DNA of 64,000 nt from Nocardia sp. NBC_01327 (GTDB taxonomy: Bacteria; Actinomycetota; Actinomycetes; Mycobacteriales; Mycobacteriaceae): contig NZ_CP108383.1 of assembly GCF_035958815.1 (NCBI RefSeq), positions 7,130,001-7,194,000 on the forward strand, read 5' to 3'. Below the pieces are notes generated by a model. The model did not search any database. It was given only the letters and a program-made list of their open reading frames with translations, and was not told where the DNA came from. How positions within the stretch are numbered: position 1 is the stretch's first letter; the number at the start of each line of letters is the position of its first letter. This document shows positions 35,403 to 43,662 of the stretch, piece after piece. The translations under genes and the position numbers were made by a program.

Positions 35403-36329
35403 ATGGCCGACACGCCACAGCCCCGCATCGCCGCTATCGAGCTGCGCCAGATCGAGACCAACGGCATCCGCGCCAACGTCGCCATCGCCGGCTCCGGCCC
35501 CGCAGTCGTTCTACTGCATGGCTTTCCGCACACCTGGCGACTGTGGAGCGAGATCATCGACCCGCTGTCCGGGCACTACCGGGTGATCGCCCCGGACCTA
35601 CGCGGGTTCGGCGACACCACCCGCGCGTCGGACGGCTACGACGCCGGCACGCTGGCCACCGATATCGCCGGGATCCTCGATGCCCTCGGCGAACCCACCG
35701 CGGCCGTGGTCGCGATCGATGCCGGCACCCCGGTCGCGGTCCTGCTCGCCCTGCGCCACCCCGACCGGGTACGACGACTGGTGGTCATGGAAGCACTGCT
35801 GGGCCTACTCCCCGGCGCCGAGGACTTCCTCGCCTCGGGTCCGCCGTGGTGGTTCGGATTCCACGCCGTCCCGGGTCTCGCCGAGACGGTCCTACTCGGC
35901 CACGAGGCGCGGTATATCGAATGGTTTCTCACCACTGGCACCCGCGGTCGGGGCGTGCGGACAGATATCCACGACGCGTTCGTCCAGGCCTACACCGGAG
36001 CGGACGCCCTACGCTGCGCCTTCTCCTACTACCGCGCACTGCCGACCAGCGCCCACCAGATCGATCACGCCGTGGCGGCCAACCGGCTCACCACACCCAC
36101 CCTGGCAATCGGCGCTCACCCGGTCGGCGAAACGCTAGAGCGGCAGCTGCGACCTATTGCCGATAACCTTGTAGGACAAGTCATTCCGGATTGCGGTCAC
36201 ATCATCCCGCTGGACCGCCCGCAGGAACTGCTCAACCTCATGATGCCCTTCCTCGCCGAGGGACCCACTGTTCGGTCTGCCGATCGAATTCAATTGGACG
36301 TCCCGGTTGCCGAACACCCTCGCCCGTGA
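35403..36329 (+). CDS. Alpha/beta hydrolase, epoxide hydrolase/dehalogenase-like
   Basis: 308 residues from ATG 35403, with TGGAGG upstream. Oxyanion motif LLHGFPHTWRLW, then VIAPDLRGFGDT. The nucleophile position reads AIDAGTPVA with Asp, as in epoxide hydrolases and haloalkane dehalogenases; the catalytic His is in DCGHIIPLD. Regulated by the divergent HxlR protein, hence perhaps induced by an electrophile. Confidence 0.9.
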   Translation: MADTPQPRIAAIELRQIETNGIRANVAIAGSGPAVVLLHGFPHTWRLWSEIIDPLSGHYRVIAPDLRGFGDTTRASDGYDAGTLATDIAGILDALGEPTAAVVAIDAGTPVAVLLALRHPDRVRRLVVMEALLGLLPGAEDFLASGPPWWFGFHAVPGLAETVLLGHEARYIEWFLTTGTRGRGVRTDIHDAFVQAYTGADALRCAFSYYRALPTSAHQIDHAVAANRLTTPTLAIGAHPVGETLERQLRPIADNLVGQVIPDCGHIIPLDRPQELLNLMMPFLAEGPTVRSADRIQLDVPVAEHPRP

Positions 36330-36502
36330 CGTCAGATGTCGCTGGTGCCAACAGATCTCCGCTGTGCTGCGATCTTCGTGTCCTGCCGAGCTGTCGGTGA
36401 GCATCGATAAAGCACCCGTGTACAAGATCGAAAGGCGCACTATGAAATTGGCTCTTGTCGGAACACTCGTCTCCCTCGCCGCTCACACGTTTCGGAGCGG
36501 AT

Positions 36503-36673
36503 CTAGTCGAGGATGCGGGTGAGCAGTGCGGTGAGTTCGTCGCGCTCGGCAGGCGACAGGTCGGCCAGGATGTCGTGTTGAACCCCAGTGAGGGTCGTAT
36601 CCAGTTCTTCGAGCCGCCGTCGCCCGGCTGCGGTGAGAGTGATCAGGTTGCGGCAACCACAACGCCGAATAAG
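36503..36673 (-). pseudogene. MarR-family regulator, C-terminal remnant
   Basis: The minus strand encodes NLITLTAAGRRRLEELDTTL, then QHDILADLSPAERDELTALLTRILD and a stop: the wing and dimerisation helix of a MarR protein. The upstream part is missing; coding similarity ends at about 36,673, exactly where a hairpin repeat begins. Confidence 0.75.
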
Positions 36674-36676
36674 CTC

Positions 36677-36735
36677 GGGCCGTTGATCTTCGGGCGAGCC
36701 GCGTGGCCGGCTCGGTCAGCGCGCCACGCGGCTAC
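36677..36735 (+). repeat. Hairpin-repeat family, perfect 11-bp stem
   Basis: GGGCCGTTGATCTTCGGGC, then arms AGCCGCGTGGC (36697-36707) and GCCACGCGGCT (36723-36733). The stem differs from other copies in both arms at once. It abuts the truncated MarR gene. Confidence 0.8.
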
Positions 36736-36991
36736 TTAGAGAATGGCAATGAGCGTGTACTGGAACGGCCCGAATTCACTTCGGGCCGTTGATCTCCTGT
36801 TTGGCGACGGAAGGCGCGGGTCGCGATAGTAGCGACGTGCTAGTCAGGCACCCTGAAGCGTGGCGGCGTAATAGCTCGTGTTCGTGTTCTCGACGTTGGT
36901 GCGGAAGGCACCGAGATCGAAAACCCAGGCGCGATCATGACCATGGTCCCTGGTATCCCGACATAGCCGAGCCTTTCAATCGACCACTCGA
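36736..36991. other. Intergenic region with fragments of the repeat family
   Basis: Holds GGGCCGTTGATCTCC near 36,781-36,797 and GGCGCGGGTCGCGATAGTAG near 36,815-36,835, together a shortened type B copy. No gene supported. Confidence 0.45.
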
Positions 36992-38221
36992 CTAGCCTCT
37001 CCGTTCCGCTGCGTAATCCGGAAAGCGCTCGCGCAACGCCGTGTCGAATGCTGTGGCGCGCTCGAACGAATCAGAGTTGTACTCGCCGCGCTTCAAGTAC
37101 CACTCGACAAGTTCCGCCGCCTGCTCGAAATGACCGTGCGCCACGAAGAATCCGACAGTGGCGCGGAACTTTACCGGGTGGAAAATTTTGCTTATCCAAT
37201 TCGGTCGTTTCGCATGGACGGCAAGTTTCTCGACGCTGTCGCGCTCGGCGAACCACACAGCCATCGGACCGTCGAGATACTTCGAAACCCATTGCACCCC
37301 AAGCTCAATGTCGTCGACTCCGCGCATGCAGTAGGTGTCCCAGTAGGCGGGATGTGGGGACCGATCGAAGGGTGACGTCTCGATCTGTCCGGGGTCGGCT
37401 GATGCCCAACCCTCGGCCAAGGCCTCCTCAGGTAGCCCCGCGTTGAGCTCGGCTGCTGATGCCGACCGGATCGACACTCCACCGCCGACTACGATGCCCC
37501 CGTATCGGCCACGTTCCAGGGTTATCTCCACCGCGGTCGTCAGCCCAGGAAGCGTGCTCTCCGCGGAGTAGACGTCGACGATATAACCTTTTTTGCGATC
37601 GTCAGCTGGATATTCCAGGCGAAAACCTCTAGCAGCCAAGGCTTCCGTCAACGCGGCCGGAAACGTCGCCGCGAGGTGCGCTTCACCGGTCGATTCGAGG
37701 ATCTCGAAGTGCTCCAATCCTGAACTCTGCGCACCGTTACCGCAGACGTAGCCCGTCAGGTGCTCAGCCAGATTCAGGATCGGGTTGAAGTAGTCGATGG
37801 TGTCGTCCGGGTCCCAGCCCTCGTCCGCCATGGCTTGCGTCCGAACGTATTGCAATCCCGCGACGACATCCGCAGGCACATCACCGACAAGCGTGGGCGA
37901 ATCTTCCTCATAGGGTGAAGTCACGCTCCAGACCTTTCGGCCGTGCCGCCACACCGCGACTTCGCTGTGGCCGACCCCGTCGATCTCTCCGGCGGCAATA
38001 ACTTCACAATCACGTGACAAAGTTGCTAAATCCCAAGTGCCCTCGGGACTTTCCTCGGACGAGCTCTCCACCACCAGAAAAGAACCGTCCGCGAATGCGG
38101 CCCCGGCCAGCGGCACCTGCGGCCAATCCGTGCGAATCCCACTCGGCTGTACGTCCAGCGCGTCATACACCGCTTCCGGCGTCAACCCGCGGAACAACAA
38201 CCAATTCGAAGTAAACCCCAT
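36992..38221 (-). CDS. Uncharacterised protein with C-terminal WYLKR module
   Basis: 409 residues from ATG 38221, with GGGGAG 6 nt upstream. N-terminal half: FTSNWLLFRGLTPEAVYDAL and EVIAAGEIDGVGHSEVAVWRHGRKVW. The last roughly 40 residues (ELVEWYLKRGEYNSDSFERA, FDTALRERFPDY) align with the end of the protein at 60,157. Acidic, no TM or signal, cytoplasmic. Function unknown. Confidence 0.75.
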   Translation of the reverse strand: MGFTSNWLLFRGLTPEAVYDALDVQPSGIRTDWPQVPLAGAAFADGSFLVVESSSEESPEGTWDLATLSRDCEVIAAGEIDGVGHSEVAVWRHGRKVWSVTSPYEEDSPTLVGDVPADVVAGLQYVRTQAMADEGWDPDDTIDYFNPILNLAEHLTGYVCGNGAQSSGLEHFEILESTGEAHLAATFPAALTEALAARGFRLEYPADDRKKGYIVDVYSAESTLPGLTTAVEITLERGRYGGIVVGGGVSIRSASAAELNAGLPEEALAEGWASADPGQIETSPFDRSPHPAYWDTYCMRGVDDIELGVQWVSKYLDGPMAVWFAERDSVEKLAVHAKRPNWISKIFHPVKFRATVGFFVAHGHFEQAAELVEWYLKRGEYNSDSFERATAFDTALRERFPDYAAERRG

Positions 38222-38572
38222 CGCAAACTCCCCAAACTCTCCATCGAACGTAAAGCACGTTACCGTGCCGCACCGACACACTGGGCCGAGCGACGTGATC
38301 CGGCCGGAACCGGATGTTCGCACGCCATAACCGGCCACCGCGAGTGGCTCGAGCTCTTGGAAGACACGCCCTAGTGGACTCCATTCGGCGCGTTCGGCCG
38401 GCACCAGACCTCTGCTGTCCGTTGATCTTCCACACACTCGCGCTGGTCGGATCGAAACGCGCGAGTCGCGGCGGATGAGTGCGTTCAGCGGGCCAGCCAG
38501 AGACTGCGAGGGCGTCCCCTGGAGCAGCATCACACTGTCGAGCGACTCTGCGGATTCTGTAGCATTTGTTGT
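38222..38572. other. Intergenic region with a hairpin repeat
   Basis: 350 bp between divergent genes; apart from the repeat at 38,386-38,486 no feature is recognisable. Confidence 0.4.
38386..38486 (+). repeat. Hairpin-repeat family, 8-bp stem
   Basis: GCGCGTTCGGCCGGCACCAG and GTTGATCTTCCAC, then arms ACTCGCGC (38436-38443) and GCGCGAGT (38459-38466), then a right end with GTCGCGGCGGATGAGTGCGT. The stem sequence is unlike other copies but pairs perfectly. Confidence 0.78.
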
Positions 38573-38869
38573 GTGCCCATAGATTTCAGCGACCAGGCTC
38601 TGGTCCTGAAGTTCCTCACTGCCTCGATTCTGCTGTTCATGCTGCCGGTCACAGTCGGGAGCGCGGCCCATGCGATGGCTGCGGCCGTTGTCGTAGTAGT
38701 GGTGGCGATCGCGGCCGCGCTGATCAGTCGTTCGACACGATCCACGGGCTACTCGCGGATCAAAGAACGTGACGACGCCCTGACAACAACCTCGTACAGG
38801 CACAGCGACCCCGACGCCGCCGGGCAGGTGCGAGCGCGCGCTCCAGGTCTGAGTATCGCGGCGGCGTAG
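38573..38869 (+). CDS. Small membrane protein, possibly DUF6412-like
   Basis: 98 residues from GTG 38573. Two hydrophobic helices (residues about 10-33 and 35-52) are followed by a polar tail ending DPDAAGQVRARAPG. From memory that tail is typical of small actinobacterial membrane proteins (DUF6412), often found beside YidC-like genes; none is visible here. Confidence 0.6.
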   Translation: MPIDFSDQALVLKFLTASILLFMLPVTVGSAAHAMAAAVVVVVVAIAAALISRSTRSTGYSRIKERDDALTTTSYRHSDPDAAGQVRARAPGLSIAAA

Positions 38870-38993
38870 ACCTTCTCCGACTGCCCCTCTGAGGGATCGG
38901 CGCCGGCCGCACTCGCTTCCGTACCTGCTGTCCTGCAACGACTCTGACAAGTGTCGGTATACCTGCCGTGGTGCACGTCCCTGAGGTGTCTCA

Positions 38994-39293
38994 ATGGTTC
39001 TGTCGATCATGTCTGATTTGGTGCGATCTCCGCAGTGGGTTCGCACTGCACTGTCTCGTGCCACTGGATTCTTTTCCTTCGCCTATTTCTCGGCCGCGCA
39101 GGCGATTTCGTCCGTAAGCCTGTGGGCTGGCGCGTTGTTACTAGTAGTGATCCCAATCGCTGAGATCGCCGTCGGCCTGGATGTGATCTCGATGGCTGCA
39201 CTCATCGCGCCCGGATGGGGTGTGCTGATCGTGATCGTGATGGCGGGGTCTTACACGTACCGCCGACGACGGTCCCGCAGGTCAACCGAGTAA
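38994..39293 (+). CDS. Small membrane protein, unknown function
   Basis: 99 residues, ATG 38994 or 39009. Three hydrophobic segments and a strongly basic tail (YRRRRSRRS), so the C-terminus should stay in the cytoplasm. Follows another small membrane-protein gene by 124 bp. Confidence 0.55.
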   Translation: MVLSIMSDLVRSPQWVRTALSRATGFFSFAYFSAAQAISSVSLWAGALLLVVIPIAEIAVGLDVISMAALIAPGWGVLIVIVMAGSYTYRRRRSRRSTE

Positions 39294-39485
39294 CGAGACG
39301 TCCGCAGATGCTGCTAGCGGGACATCTCGATCACGGTGTGCACGTTGGCATGGGTGCGGTCGCAACCGGTTCGCAGCGCTCAGTCGGTAGCCACAGGATG
39401 TCAGCGATGATCCGGCCTGCCGAGCTCGCCGTTGCAGTGCTCGTTCGGCAGGCGCGCTACGCATTCGTCGGGAATGATCTCGAAC

Positions 39486-39770
39486 ATGACAGATCCGACT
39501 CCTGAGCAGGCGCTGCCCGAACCTCTAGACACCGGAGCTCGGGCGCAACGCCATCCCCGGTGTGAGTTGTGCGGCGGCCAGCAGGTCGGAAACCTCGGTG
39601 TGGGCGGTCAGGTGGGAATACACCCGAATGGTCGCGTGCAATGGGGGCCGCCGCTGTCGAATTTGCACGCAGTGCTGTGCCTACAGTGCGGATATACCAA
39701 GCTGTTTGCCGCGCAGCTCTCAAAGGTCCAGAGCGAAGCCAAGAATCACCCCGAGCGATTCACGTGGTGA
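39486..39770 (+). CDS. Small zinc-ribbon-like protein
   Basis: 94 residues from ATG 39486. CELCGG and CLQCGY are two CxxC knuckles about 40 residues apart, likely a zinc ribbon, followed by a helix (AAQLSKVQSEAKNHPERF). No family recognised. Confidence 0.6.
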   Translation: MTDPTPEQALPEPLDTGARAQRHPRCELCGGQQVGNLGVGGQVGIHPNGRVQWGPPLSNLHAVLCLQCGYTKLFAAQLSKVQSEAKNHPERFTW

Positions 39771-39928
39771 TACATCTGAGCGAGAAAGATTGACCCGAGA
39801 CATACGAGCGGGTCTCTGCGAGTATGTCGGCGGAGGTGTTGCGGTCGTCACAACCGTGGTGCCGTCGAAGCAAAGTGCCAGCCGCTGAGAGAGATTCGTC
39901 CGCCGCCACAGGAAGCAGTCACGTTGTG

Positions 39929-40876
39929 ATGAGCGAAGAGCCGACCACCATCGAACTCGACGAGGCCGTCCTCACCGGACCGCCCAAGACCCTGGCCGGC
40001 GGCCTGACCAAGGCTGTGCGGCCACGTCAATGGGTGAAGAACGTTCTGGTATTGGCGGCGCCGCTGGCCGCGGGGACGATTCCGGGCACCGACACCTTGG
40101 CCATCTCCGACCTCACCCGCGACCTGCACATCGGCATCGCGTTCGTGGTGTTCTGCCTGGCAGCCTCGGGCATCTACCTGGTCAACGACTCCCTCGACAT
40201 CGAGGCCGACCGGGCTCATCCGACCAAACGCTTCCGGCCGATCGCCGCTGGTGTGGTTCCGGTGAATCTCGCCTATGCGCTGTCGGTGGTGCTGTTGATC
40301 GGCTCGATCCTCCTGTCGTTCGTGGCGACGTGGCAGCTGGCCGTGGTGATGGCGGCCTACGTCGGAATCCAGCTCGCATACTGCTTCGCGCTCAAGCATC
40401 AGGCGGTACTCGACATCTGCATCGTGTCGTCGGGGTTCCTCCTGCGCGCGGTCGCCGGTGGTGCGGCGGCCGATATTGTTCTGTCGCAATGGTTTCTGCT
40501 CATCGCGGCCTTCGGCTCGCTGTTCATGGCCGCGGGCAAGCGCTACGCCGAGTTGAAGATCGCCCTCGACACCGGAGCCAAGATCCGCAAGTCGCTGCAG
40601 TACTACACACCCACCTATCTGCGTTTCGTCTGGACGCTGTCAGGTACGGCGGTCGTAGTCTTCTACGGGCTGTGGGCGTTCGAGGCTGATCACAAGGACA
40701 ACCCGTGGTTCGCAATCTCGATGATTCCCTTCACGATCTGCATCCTGCGATATGCGGTCGACGTCGATGGGGCTCAGGCCGGTGAACCCGAAGAGATCGT
40801 GCTGGGTGACCGCACTCTGCAGGTATTGGCCCTCGCGTGTGCCGCAGCAATCGGCGTGGCCGTCTACCTCACCTGA
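39929..40876 (+). CDS. ubiA: UbiA-family prenyltransferase, decaprenyl-phosphate phosphoribosyltransferase-like
   Basis: 315 residues from ATG 39929, with about nine TM helices. The first aspartate motif NDSLDIEADRAHPTKRFRPIAAG and the N-terminal RPRQWVKNVLVLAAPL match the enzymes that transfer phosphoribose to decaprenyl phosphate, the first step towards the arabinose donor of the mycolate cell wall. The standard gene of this family sits in the arabinogalactan locus; here the neighbours are unrelated accessory genes, so this may be a second copy. Start choice is uncertain by a few codons. Confidence 0.88.
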   Translation: MSEEPTTIELDEAVLTGPPKTLAGGLTKAVRPRQWVKNVLVLAAPLAAGTIPGTDTLAISDLTRDLHIGIAFVVFCLAASGIYLVNDSLDIEADRAHPTKRFRPIAAGVVPVNLAYALSVVLLIGSILLSFVATWQLAVVMAAYVGIQLAYCFALKHQAVLDICIVSSGFLLRAVAGGAAADIVLSQWFLLIAAFGSLFMAAGKRYAELKIALDTGAKIRKSLQYYTPTYLRFVWTLSGTAVVVFYGLWAFEADHKDNPWFAISMIPFTICILRYAVDVDGAQAGEPEEIVLGDRTLQVLALACAAAIGVAVYLT

Positions 40877-40922
40877 GCAGACCACCCGGCCGCACTGCGC
40901 GCCAATGGGTTTCGGCGGAGTT

Positions 40923-41963
40923 TCACTCGCCCAGCTGGACCGCTCGACGTAGGTCGGCCGCGTACGCCTCGGGCTGTTCCCACGCTGCGAAGTGGCCGCC
41001 CGCAGGGTGTTCCACGTAATCGCAGATGTTCAGGAACGCCTCGGCGTAGCTTCGAGGCTCCGGTTTGATATCGCGCGGGAAGACGGAAAGCACTGTCGGC
41101 GTGTCGATCCGGCCGGGGAGAGTGGCCGGTTCGACGTAGTTGGCGAACGAGGTGCCGATCGCGCCGGTGGCCCAGTAGGCGGTGACCCAGGTGAGCAGTT
41201 CATCCTCGGTGAAAGCCGAAGCGTCGGACCAGGACTCCAGTTTCTCGACGATCCAGGCCGCGAGGCCCGCGGGTGAGTCGCCGAGCGCGACGGCGAGAGT
41301 GTTCGGCCGCGTCGACTGTTCGGCGATATATCCACCCTCCGACCGGAACCAGTGCGCCCCCCGGTCGAGGTAGGCCACCGCGTCGGGCGCGAGCACCGCG
41401 CGATCCGCCGTGAGCGCCCGAAGTGGGGCGATGTTCGTGAGGTGCAGGGCGGCAACCCGGTCCGGGTGTTGTGCCGCAAGAATTTCCGCGACGGTGCCAC
41501 CTACGTCGCCGCCGGACAGCGTATAGCGTGCGTAACCGAGCTCGGCCAGTGCGTCCGCGACGATCTCGGCGATCCGGTTGACCGACATGCCTGAACCTTC
41601 GAGCGGGGCCGCGAACGGGAAGCCCGGCAGCGCGGGAACCACCACGTTCATGTCCGCGAGCAACGGCAGGACGCGCTCGAACCGCAGCACCGAGTCGGGC
41701 CAGCCGTGCAGTAGTACGACGACCGGGGCACCGGGTGACACGGACCGCCGGTGGATCACCCGGAGCTCAGCATCGCCCGCTTGCACTGTTACCCACGGCA
41801 ACTCAGCGATGCGGCGCTCGTGCACGCTCCAGTCGTATCCGTTTGCCCAGCGTTCGAGCAGTTCGTCGAGGCGAGTTCCGGTGATGCCCCGCGTCTCGTC
41901 GGCACTCCACGGCGTCGTGACACGTCGCGTCCGCCGGAGTCGTTCCCGTAGGTCATCGATCAT
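40923..41963 (-). CDS. Epoxide hydrolase family protein (EHN plus alpha/beta hydrolase)
   Basis: 346 residues from ATG 41963. The N-terminal region (LRERLRRTRRVTTPW, LLERWANGYDWSVHERRIAELP) is the EHN domain of microsomal-type epoxide hydrolases. Catalytic motifs are LLHGWPDSVLRFE, GGDVGGTVAEIL with Asp nucleophile, and HPAGGHFAAWEQP with the catalytic His. Its start codon lies within one of two tandem operators shared with the divergent TetR gene. Confidence 0.92.
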   Translation of the reverse strand: MIDDLRERLRRTRRVTTPWSADETRGITGTRLDELLERWANGYDWSVHERRIAELPWVTVQAGDAELRVIHRRSVSPGAPVVVLLHGWPDSVLRFERVLPLLADMNVVVPALPGFPFAAPLEGSGMSVNRIAEIVADALAELGYARYTLSGGDVGGTVAEILAAQHPDRVAALHLTNIAPLRALTADRAVLAPDAVAYLDRGAHWFRSEGGYIAEQSTRPNTLAVALGDSPAGLAAWIVEKLESWSDASAFTEDELLTWVTAYWATGAIGTSFANYVEPATLPGRIDTPTVLSVFPRDIKPEPRSYAEAFLNICDYVEHPAGGHFAAWEQPEAYAADLRRAVQLGE

Positions 41964-42003
41964 GTGTATCAGCGTACACATCAATGTGTATGCTTGTACA
42001 CAT
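41962..42003. promoter_or_regulatory. Two tandem 20-bp TetR operators covering both start codons
   Basis: ATGTGTA-N6-TACACAT occurs twice, at 41962-41981 and 41984-42003. Both copies are perfect and lie 22 bp apart. Together they fill the whole gap between the two divergent ATGs and overlap each, leaving no room for conventional leaders or ribosome sites. Confidence 0.85.
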
Positions 42004-42562
42004 GACTTTGCGAAACGCGGCAGCCACCAAACAGCGCATCCTGGAGCATGCGCAACGCCAGTTCGCGCAGAACGGATACGCGGCGACCACGGTCAAGGGG
42101 GTTGCCGATGCGGCCGGCGTCTCCCCCAATCTCATCACCCGCTACTTCGGCGGCAAGGAGGGCGTCTTCTTGGCGGCGACGCGGGTGGAGATCCCGGTCT
42201 CGAATTCCTTCGACGGCGACCGTTCCGAGCTGGGTTCGCGCCTCGCGGCGAGCATCGTCGAGCGCTGGTTCGGTGCGCCCGAAGAGGATCCACTGCTCGT
42301 GCTGCAACGCGCGTCCGGCGAACGCCCCGAAGCGGCGGAGGCGCTCGCCGCGTTCCTCGATACCAACTCGCTGGAGCCGCTGTACCGCTACCTGCGCGAC
42401 GGCGGCCTGGACGACGCCGACGCCCGCGCGCGAGCCGCGGCGATCGACGCCTTCGTGCTGGGCGTATCGACTCGTCGACGGGTTCTGCGTTCAGAACTCG
42501 GCGACCCTGCTGAACTCCAGGCCTGGCTGAGCGCCACCATCCAACGCCTCACCGACGGGTGA
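42002..42562 (+). CDS. TetR-family regulator
   Basis: 186 residues from ATG 42002. HTH: AATTVKGVADAAGVSPNLITRYFGGKEGVFLAA. C-terminal domain of the AcrR type. It should repress itself and the divergent epoxide hydrolase through the tandem palindromes. With no Shine-Dalgarno sequence ahead of either ATG, leaderless transcripts are likely. Confidence 0.92.
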   Translation: MTLRNAAATKQRILEHAQRQFAQNGYAATTVKGVADAAGVSPNLITRYFGGKEGVFLAATRVEIPVSNSFDGDRSELGSRLAASIVERWFGAPEEDPLLVLQRASGERPEAAEALAAFLDTNSLEPLYRYLRDGGLDDADARARAAAIDAFVLGVSTRRRVLRSELGDPAELQAWLSATIQRLTDG

Positions 42563-42710
42563 TCCGAGACACCCGGTCGTCGCACCGAAGCCGATCGGCA
42601 CATACCGCGCGACGCTCCGGCTCGATCGGCATTCCGCAGTGAACCTGGCGGCAGCGGAGATGCGGTGCGTGCGCATCGGCCTGATGGCGCGTTCCGCAGC
42701 GTCGAATCGT

Positions 42711-42785
42711 AACGGCCAGTTACTCTTTCGCCGCGGCGCGCTGTCCGGTTGGGTCAGCGCGACCAGCGGCAAGATAGTGCGTTTG
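42711..42785 (+). repeat. Hairpin-repeat family
   Basis: GCCAGTTACTCTTTCGCCGC, inner arms CGCGCTG (42737-42743) and CAGCGCG (42755-42761), then AGCGGCAAGATAGTGCGTTT. Between convergent genes ending at 42,562 and 42,857. Confidence 0.8.
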
Positions 42786-42856
42786 CCCTGAATGGATCGA
42801 ATTCCATCTGCGATAGGCGCCTAGGGAATGTCAGCGCCGGTCGACTGCCACCTCTC

Positions 42857-43459
42857 TCACGACGGTGCGACAAAGGTGGCGATGAACATGGCGGTGAGCT
42901 GTTCCGTCAGTCGTTTGTTCGACCAACGTCGTTGGTGAGCGAGACGGTCGAGCAGGTCGAGCGACATGAGCGCCCACAGCAGGTCGGTCGCGGCGTCAAC
43001 GGACAGGTGCGGGGCGAGTTTCCCCTCCCCCGCCAGCCGTTCCACGACGCGGCGGCTGCCCTTGAGCCAATTCCCCTGGGTGGTCCGCCACAACGCCGCC
43101 GCATCCAGGTCGGTGTGCTGGGCCTGCTCCAGAGCGCGTAGCACCGCCAGGATTCGCAGGTGTGATCGCACCAGGTGCGCGGCCCATTCACGCAGACCCG
43201 ACACGGCGTCGGGGGTGTCCCACACGGCCTGCAGCGATTCCGCGAGGTCGTCGGTCTCACCGAGGCTGCGATAGAGAGCCATGACGAGATCGGTCCGCGT
43301 TGCGAAATGCAGGTAGACGGCTCGTCGAGTGACGCCCGCGCGCTCGGCGACGGCCGCCATTGTCAACGCGGGCATGCCGTCGTTCTCGATGATGTCGCGG
43401 GTTGCCGCCAACAGGGCGCCGACCGTGCGGCGGCCTCTGGCGTTCTGCGGGTCGGTCAC
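42857..43459 (-). CDS. TetR-family regulator
   Basis: 200 residues from GTG 43459, with GGAGG upstream. HTH: LTMAAVAERAGVTRRAVYLHFATRTDLVMALY. Divergent from the BBE-type flavoenzyme gene; the TGTGTAG palindrome lies between them. Confidence 0.92.
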   Translation of the reverse strand: MTDPQNARGRRTVGALLAATRDIIENDGMPALTMAAVAERAGVTRRAVYLHFATRTDLVMALYRSLGETDDLAESLQAVWDTPDAVSGLREWAAHLVRSHLRILAVLRALEQAQHTDLDAAALWRTTQGNWLKGSRRVVERLAGEGKLAPHLSVDAATDLLWALMSLDLLDRLAHQRRWSNKRLTEQLTAMFIATFVAPS

Positions 43460-43516
43460 GTCCGCCTCCGAATGTTCGTGCGATATGGAGTGAGCACGTG
43501 CAGGATGTGCACGCCG

Positions 43517-43548
43517 TGTGTAGTTTAGTTTCTACACATAGCGTGTAG
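43517..43548. promoter_or_regulatory. TetR operator TGTGTAG-N8-CTACACA plus a third half-site
   Basis: Perfect palindrome at 43517-43538, followed by an extra GTGTAG at 43543-43548. Located between the TetR start and the leader ORF of the flavoenzyme. Confidence 0.75.
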
Positions 43549-43563
43549 TTTATGGAGGTAGTC

Positions 43564-43662
43564 ATGTCAGCTGCGGTTTCCCCGGCTGCCCGCCGTCGGA
43601 CTCGGACCAGGTCCTTGACGTTGGCCGCTGCCAGCGGAAAGTTTGGGGCGGTGGGGAATTGA
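43564..43662 (+). CDS. Short upstream ORF coupled to the flavoenzyme gene
   Basis: 32 codons from ATG 43564 with an excellent ribosome site (GGAGG, 5-nt spacing). The product begins MSAAVSPAARRRTRTRSLTL. Its TGA at 43660-43662 overlaps the TTG start of the flavoenzyme (TTGA). It may be a leader that couples translation, or the real start region if the downstream TTG is not used. Confidence 0.45.
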   Translation: MSAAVSPAARRRTRTRSLTLAAASGKFGAVGN

